A stretch of DNA of 64,000 bases, taken from the NCBI GenBank assembly GCA_019095985.1, contig CM032661.1, positions 27,987,909 through 28,051,908 on the forward strand, in the 5' to 3' direction. Source of the DNA: Streblospio benedicti. Its lineage: Eukaryota > Annelida > Polychaeta > Spionida > Spionidae. The notes below the pieces were generated by a model. It had not been told where the DNA came from. It worked only from the letters and a program-made list of their open reading frames with translations, and ran no database searches. The first letter of the stretch is position 1. Each line of letters opens with the position of its first letter. The translations under genes and the position numbers were made by a program. Shown piece by piece: positions 58,976-64,000 of the stretch.

Positions 58976-60280
58976 ATGGCCGCTGCACGCCCGCCCTCTG
59001 CTCGATGCCCCTGGAAGGCCCTCGCCCGTGCCCTGCACGACGACGACGTGACCACGGTGACTTTGCTCCTACCAGACCTTCCCCTCGCCTCGCCACCATT
59101 CTCTGCCCTGCAAGTGGCTGTAAAATACGGGGCCAAGAATTGCTTCCAACTCCTCTTAGAACGCGCCCCCAACGCCACAGATGAGCCGGACAGCATCGGC
59201 GAAGACGTGTGGCTAAAAGCGTCTTCCCAAGGTAGCGTCTTCTACTTACAGCAGCTCGTGGCTCACGGCTTCGTGGACCGGGGGCAGATGCTTACGTTCA
59301 CGGGCGACTCTTCATTGCACCTTGCCTGCTCATTGGTGAAGCATGACCGCTTGGAGGAGCTGCCGTTAGTGGTAAAGACGCTTCTGGAGGCGGGCGCTAG
59401 TAGCTGTGCCCAAAATGGACGCGGGGAACTTCCCCTGGACAGCCTGGTACGCGAGGCTCCCCGTGTGTGCTGCCACAAAGGCGCAAGCGGCTGTCGAATA
59501 TGGCATGAATGTTTTAGTATGTTGCTACAAGATATGGATGCAAGGCGAACAGGGAGCACACCAGCAGGCTGTGCTACTGTAGACTGGTGGGCAAGTATTT
59601 GTAATCTGTTAGAGCAGCTCAACGGTAGCATGGTGGGTTTTGCTTTGCCAACCCCGAGCGCGAGCCAGGCAGCTGTTGAACTTGTGAAAGATATCAGCAG
59701 TAAAACTGGTGACGACAGTATTAGTGACAGTAGCCATGCCCCGCAAAATATGACTGATTGTGTGAGCACGGCACTTGTGAATTCTCTGCAAAAACTCATC
59801 GACGTGGCCGAGGGCTCTGAATCCATCGAGCCAAAACCAGCCTTTGTTGAAGACATGTCCGATCTGACTATTTCCTTTCTTGTGAAATGTTGCAAATATC
59901 CAAATTCTGCAAATCTTCAACGTGGGTTGGTCGATTTGTATTTTGCTCTTCTTCATTATGGGATCAGTCCGAGTGATTCCTCTTGGCAACACATTTCTAC
60001 ATTGATGAAACTCAATGACTGTGTATGCGAACAGTTACTGGATGGATTCATGAACGTTTCAGTTCAAGGAGAAATCAATCGTCTGCTCTTTTACTTGAGA
60101 ACGCATGGTGCGTCGAACAAGCGTCTGTTTTCGCAACTCAATTCAGTGCGACCTCTCTTTAAGCTGGCAAGACAAAGAATATATGACACTATCAGAGACA
60201 ATAACACACACTTGTATTCTAAACACTTGCCGATACCAAAACCCTTACAAAAGTATCTATCAGATTTCTCTATGTATTAG
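58976..60280 (+). CDS. Ankyrin-repeat SOCS-box (ASB-like) protein 1, 434 aa
   Basis: Coding part is one exon, ATG at 58976 in a strong context (ACCATGG), stop TAG. A TTTTCAG acceptor at 58946-58952 suggests a 5' untranslated exon upstream. Ankyrin-type helices: SALQVAVKYGAKNCFQLLLE (about 45-65), VWLKASSQGSVFYLQQLVAH, and SSLHLACSLVKHDR with LLEAGAS. A long middle region follows without clear repeats. The last 45 residues form a SOCS box: PLFKLARQRI is the Elongin-BC box (Ala where Cys is usual) and LPIPKPLQKYL holds a good Cullin-5 box LPxP. ASB proteins are substrate receptors of Elongin-BC/Cullin-5/Rbx2 ubiquitin ligases, so that role is inferred. AATAAA at 60427. It sits 861 bases before a second gene of the same design. 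Confidence 0.82.
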   Translation: MAAARPPSARCPWKALARALHDDDVTTVTLLLPDLPLASPPFSALQVAVKYGAKNCFQLLLERAPNATDEPDSIGEDVWLKASSQGSVFYLQQLVAHGFVDRGQMLTFTGDSSLHLACSLVKHDRLEELPLVVKTLLEAGASSCAQNGRGELPLDSLVREAPRVCCHKGASGCRIWHECFSMLLQDMDARRTGSTPAGCATVDWWASICNLLEQLNGSMVGFALPTPSASQAAVELVKDISSKTGDDSISDSSHAPQNMTDCVSTALVNSLQKLIDVAEGSESIEPKPAFVEDMSDLTISFLVKCCKYPNSANLQRGLVDLYFALLHYGISPSDSSWQHISTLMKLNDCVCEQLLDGFMNVSVQGEINRLLFYLRTHGASNKRLFSQLNSVRPLFKLARQRIYDTIRDNNTHLYSKHLPIPKPLQKYLSDFSMY

Positions 60281-61141
60281 AATTTATTGTACCTACAAGC
60301 TTGGCTATGTGCATGTACTTGTATCTATTTATATTGACGGTAGCATAAACAGTAAACACATATTTGTAATTGTGAAGAAACAATGATACAACGTAATCTA
60401 TTTACTTAAGTGTACTGTGGAATGTAAATAAACAAATATACTAGGCCTACTTTGAATCACATATCACACTTATCAGCGTCCCTAAAAGACAAATAACACA
60501 GTTGTCACGTCCCTCACGTTTCTGATTCATATGCTGTAAAAAACAACACAAAAAAAACAAAAAAAAAACAAAAAAAAAAACGACAACACCAAAACCAACA
60601 ACAATTCACAACAACAACAACGTGTTCTTAAACCATTATCACCTGATCAAGAGTTAGAGTGTGTAGGTACATGATAATTTTATTCTTCATATGTGTATGT
60701 GAGAATTACATGTATGCTTATCAACGTATGCTTCCAAAAAGAGTAAAATAAAAAGGACAAACCATTCACTGAGCTTACCTCATAACACAGTTTCCATTTA
60801 CATTTAACAGTGAATGCCTATACAGGAACAAGAGAAAAATACAGAAAGAATAATCAAACAGAAACACAAGTGGTAAAGATGAATATATCGCAAACCCAAT
60901 AAAACATATATATCTTAATTTGTAAACAATGTAAGCCATTCCAATCTTCCAGTGTCGCCTACGATGGGAAGCAGTAATGGGTAAAGTGATGAAGCATTTC
61001 ACAGGGGGTGATAGAGGTATGTAAACATTGGCAACAATAAAGAATTTCATGGGCAGTACAGTCGTAACCAAATACACGTGCTTCTATAAAGGGTCAAGTG
61101 GATAGACACATTATACTTAGAATCTACTATATCTCTCTAGC
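60281..61141. other. Spacer between the ASB-like genes
   Basis: Holds the poly(A) signal of the first gene (60427-60432) and an A/C-rich low-complexity run (about 60540-60620). TCTCTCTAG just before the ATG at 61142 looks like an acceptor, so the second gene may have a 5' untranslated exon here. Confidence 0.5.
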
Positions 61142-63630
61142 ATGGAGGAACTATTACACATTTTAAAACAAGACGACTTGGAATCGCTTGAAAAGTGGAT
61201 TTCTAATGGATCTAACTTCGACCTGAGGGACGAAGATGGAAATTGTGCATTACATTTAGTCGGCTGTCATGCTATATCTCATTTGCAAAAATTAAGCTAT
61301 CAATCTGAACGGTGGAAACAACAGTCAAATATATACTTTGATCTGATACTAAAATGGCAGAAGTCAGGACGAGATTTGAACACATTGAATAATGACAATG
61401 CCACTGCGGCCCACTATATTCTTCAGTATGCTGATATACAGGATGCAGACATCATACCTTACAGGTAAATTTCACGCTGGGTAACCTGCTACAGCGAAAC
61501 TTGCTTGGCTTTTCTTGAGAACTATGTTTTGCATGTATATACCTATTTTGAAGTATTGGAAACGTTTACTTACTTATCTTATATCTTGCTTTTAAAAGTT
61601 GGTTTTCTACATGGCATAGGCAGTAGGATGGGCCAAAATATCAAAATTTTGGAAATTTAGTAAATTTTAATGCTCTCCTGGATTCAAGTTCCAATCCTAG
61701 GATTTGTAGAGCCTCCCTCTTTTTTCACACAAAAGATTTCATTTTCATGGGGCTTTTAGCATGCCGGCGAGCTTTCGCACCCTTTCTTCTCTGAAAGCCA
61801 GGATCTGCCAGTTCATGGAACCCACATACGAAAACAAAACTGGCAACTTATTTATGACATTAAAGTTAGCATATGTTGGAATTTCCTTGAAAATGATGTG
61901 AATACGTACAAGCACGTGAGGATCATGCACCCCTACCCAGTTTTTATGGGTCAAAATGATGAGAATTAATTCGCAAAACGTACGTTGCGCTTCGGATCTG
62001 TCAGCTTAACACTAACATTTTTGAACTCAATGGATACTTCTAGGATCTACGAAACACTGGTGACGCGGGAATCAATCAATCTGGTGGAGCAGCGGGAGCG
62101 AGCCACGGTGCTGCATCTGGCCGTGAGGAGGCGTCAATGGGCCATCACCGAGATGCTCCTCCTCAAAGGTGAGCTTCTAACTGTGCCTACCTACAGAGTC
62201 AGGGGTCCACCATTTAGTATGGCCCAAGTGGCGGTGGTGGGGTAGGGTGGGGGTGGGGGTATACCAAAATGAAATCTTTATGGCATTATTTTCGGACCAG
62301 CATCTAAATTTGTTTGAATATTTAATCATCATATACACCCCACTAAAATTATTAAATTTTCCCACGCAGCCAAGATAAATAAGTGCGCATAAGATTCTAA
62401 ATTTGTTTGAATATATAAGCATCATGTACGCCCCACTAAAATCAATGCTTGGATGTAACTACTGTGACAGGCCCTGACTTAAACTTGGTGGACTGCCGCG
62501 GTCAGACGGCGCTCATGGTGGAACTCGAGCGAGAAGGCGCCAACACTAGCATTGCCGAGTGCCTCATCACCAACACCAATGTCAACATAGGTATAACTCC
62601 CCCAGTATTTGTGCCATAAGTGTTTTAAAAGTTAAAAAGCTGTAACCTATTGTGGCTGGCAGTGTTTTCAATGGATTATACACATTTAGTTGTTTTTTTA
62701 CTGTTTTGACTTCCAAGTTCACGTGCCACATTAATACTTCTAGCAAAAGATACTTTTCATATGGTGATATTAGTACCCTGTTGTTTTGTCACAATATGCA
62801 GATGTTTTTTTTAACCAGTCTTGTTCGATCCTCCAGCCGACCATAACGGCAACACTCCCCTCCACGCCGCGATTCTCTACGAGTACGACGATGCGGCCAA
62901 GTTCTGTTTGTACAGAAAAGCTGACGTCACGTTACGAAACCACGCCGGTGTGTCGCCTGCTCACCTTATGCCCCATGATTATCAGATAGGGCGAGACCCT
63001 CAAGCCTTACCTCGTCGCAGATACAGAAGACGCAGACGATATGCGTGGACGGACACCAAAGCTCTGCTGATGTACGGCAGCATGTGTGCGTTGTGTAGAA
63101 ACCCGGACGATGGCGAGGACGTTATAGTTCGCCAGTCATTAGAACAGTTACTTATGTTTTGCAGCCCAAAGCCAATTAAATCATTTACGATGGACCGCGA
63201 CTATTTGGATGAGAACTCTCTACTATGGCGTGTGGAATTCGAAAGTGATGCATGTATCTTAGACTTACCGAATTTCTCAAGGGGTTATGAAAGCAAGGTT
63301 CTCTATTTGTTATTGAGTTTGTGTTTGGAGACTGGTGGTTCGATTGCGTCTAGTGAGTGTCTTGAAATGTTCGAAGGTAAAGAAAATGACAAAGACAATT
63401 TTGCACTTGCAGTTAATGAAGTATGGAAACTCTGCAATATACAAGATAGTCAAGTTCCCAAATTGACAAAATTAGCTTGTAAGTCTATACGCCGGTGTGT
63501 GGGAGTACCAAATTCCTATGTAAATCCTTTTATGTCTTTAGGTTTGCCTACTGAGCTCTCATCGTTAGTATCATTTCAAGACATAGCTAATGATCTTTAC
63601 TACAAATGGAAAAGCAAAGTACCCATTTGA
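61142..63630 (+). CDS. Ankyrin-repeat SOCS-box (ASB-like) protein 2, 453 aa
   Basis: Exons 61142-61464, 62044-62168, 62471-62590, 62837-63630; 1362 bases, phases 2,1,1 close. Ankyrin repeats: FDLRDEDGNCALHLVG (about 30-45), ATVLHLAVRRRQWAITEMLL (about 125-145), LNLVDCRGQTALMVELER, NIADHNGNTPLHAAILYEYD with VTLRNHAGVSPAHLM. The C-terminus is SOCS-box-like: KLTKLACKSIRRCVG (Elongin-BC box with Ala at the usual Cys place, as in the neighbour) and LGLPTELSSL (Cullin-5 box LPxP with the second Pro lost). Acceptor 62837 keeps the repeat NIADHNGNTPLH intact. An alternative upstream acceptor at 62819 is also in frame and would add six residues (VLFDPP). The arginine-rich PRRRYRRRRRYAW lies between the ankyrin repeats and the C-terminal half. 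Probably a diverged tandem duplicate of the 5' neighbour, although intron structure differs. Confidence 0.85.
61706..61810 (-). repeat. Dispersed GGCAGATCCAGG-type repeat, reverse copy in an intron
   Basis: TTTCATTTTCATGGGGCTTTT, CGCACCC and AAGCCAGGATCTGCCAG follow the inverse order of the copy at 1831. Sits in intron 1 of the second ASB-like gene. Confidence 0.6.
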
Positions 63631-64000
63631 AAGTTATCAACCGTTGCTGGTTATCAACTATAAAATATTTGATTTCTATTCTCTGAAGCAGTTGTTTTTG
63701 TATCGTGTATCAAACTGTACCATTAGACTTAACAGAGTTTACCTTTAGTCTATGGTTAGTTTCAATCGCACCCATTGTTATAGAACTATGACAAGTTTCA
63801 GTTGACAATAGCCACTTTCAACAGAATTTCATAAAGTGGCTGCTAAAACGTGATCATTTGTAGTGTCCCATGTACATAGTCAAACTTTAAAGTGCATAAA
63901 AAGACATCTGATATGAACTCTTGTAATAATTAAACTATATATATATAATCTTAATAACTTTTTGCTCGGATTATTATTTGTTTGGCATTAGAATTAAGTA
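63631..64000. other. 3' flank of the second ASB-like gene
   Basis: AT-rich 3' untranslated region; no canonical AATAAA seen before the window edge. Confidence 0.5.

Noticed and set aside
59263-59992. Minus-strand frames over the first ASB-like gene
   Set aside because: Shadows of a GC-rich coding exon; no domain, start context or splice support.

Overview
This window is nuclear DNA of a multicellular animal, most likely a non-vertebrate bilaterian. Five multi-exon or single-exon protein genes have GT-AG introns (one apparent GC-AG). The spacers are AT-rich and full of SINEs, a LINE, short inverted-repeat DNA elements and long microsatellites. I cannot place the phylum from sequence alone; gene content and repeat style would fit a hemichordate, cephalochordate or lophotrochozoan. 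A 100-base N gap (26440-26539) lies in poor-looking sequence.

Layout. 1.5-6.1 kb (minus): N-terminal and middle part of an MFSD4/NaGLT1-like major-facilitator sugar transporter, running off the left end. 6.1-10.5 kb: spacer with SINEs and a striking near-identical duplication of a candidate coding exon (7.2 and 8.2 kb). 10.5-18.8 kb (plus): a gene with a CRE/TATA/Inr-type promoter, coding for a pointed-domain (SAM_PNT) protein with an N-terminal CtBP-binding motif and no ETS domain. 18.8-28.1 kb: non-coding, with microsatellites, an inverted-repeat element and the gap. 28.1-30.4 kb (minus): a dead non-LTR retrotransposon (LINE). 32.7-39.2 kb (minus): a complete lengsin/type-I glutamine-synthetase-like gene, 444 aa. 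45.3-53.2 kb (plus): a complete ten-exon gene for a 536-aa protein that I do not recognise. It has two PPxY motifs and four tandem degenerate copies of a roughly 70-95-residue module; this is the best candidate for something undescribed. 59.0-63.6 kb (plus): two adjacent ankyrin-repeat proteins, each ending in a SOCS-box-like segment (ASB type, substrate receptors of Cullin-5 ubiquitin ligases).

All exon boundaries were set by hand from splice consensus, reading phase and protein continuity. Reading phase closes exactly across every junction modelled, which is the main support for the models. The genes do not form one obvious pathway. The only local relationship seen is the head-to-tail ASB-like pair, which probably arose by duplication. 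PPxY motifs in the four-module protein would suit a WW-domain (for example Nedd4-type ligase) partner, but that is inference.

Transposable elements shape the window. They include a tRNA-derived SINE family (three copies), a PIF/Harbinger-like MITE with 23-bp inverted ends, a TA-flanked Tigger/pogo-like MITE family, a dispersed GGCAGATCCAGG-type repeat in six places, and a perfect 42-bp-arm palindrome inside a lengsin intron. One TA-type MITE copy ends exactly at a lengsin 5' splice site.
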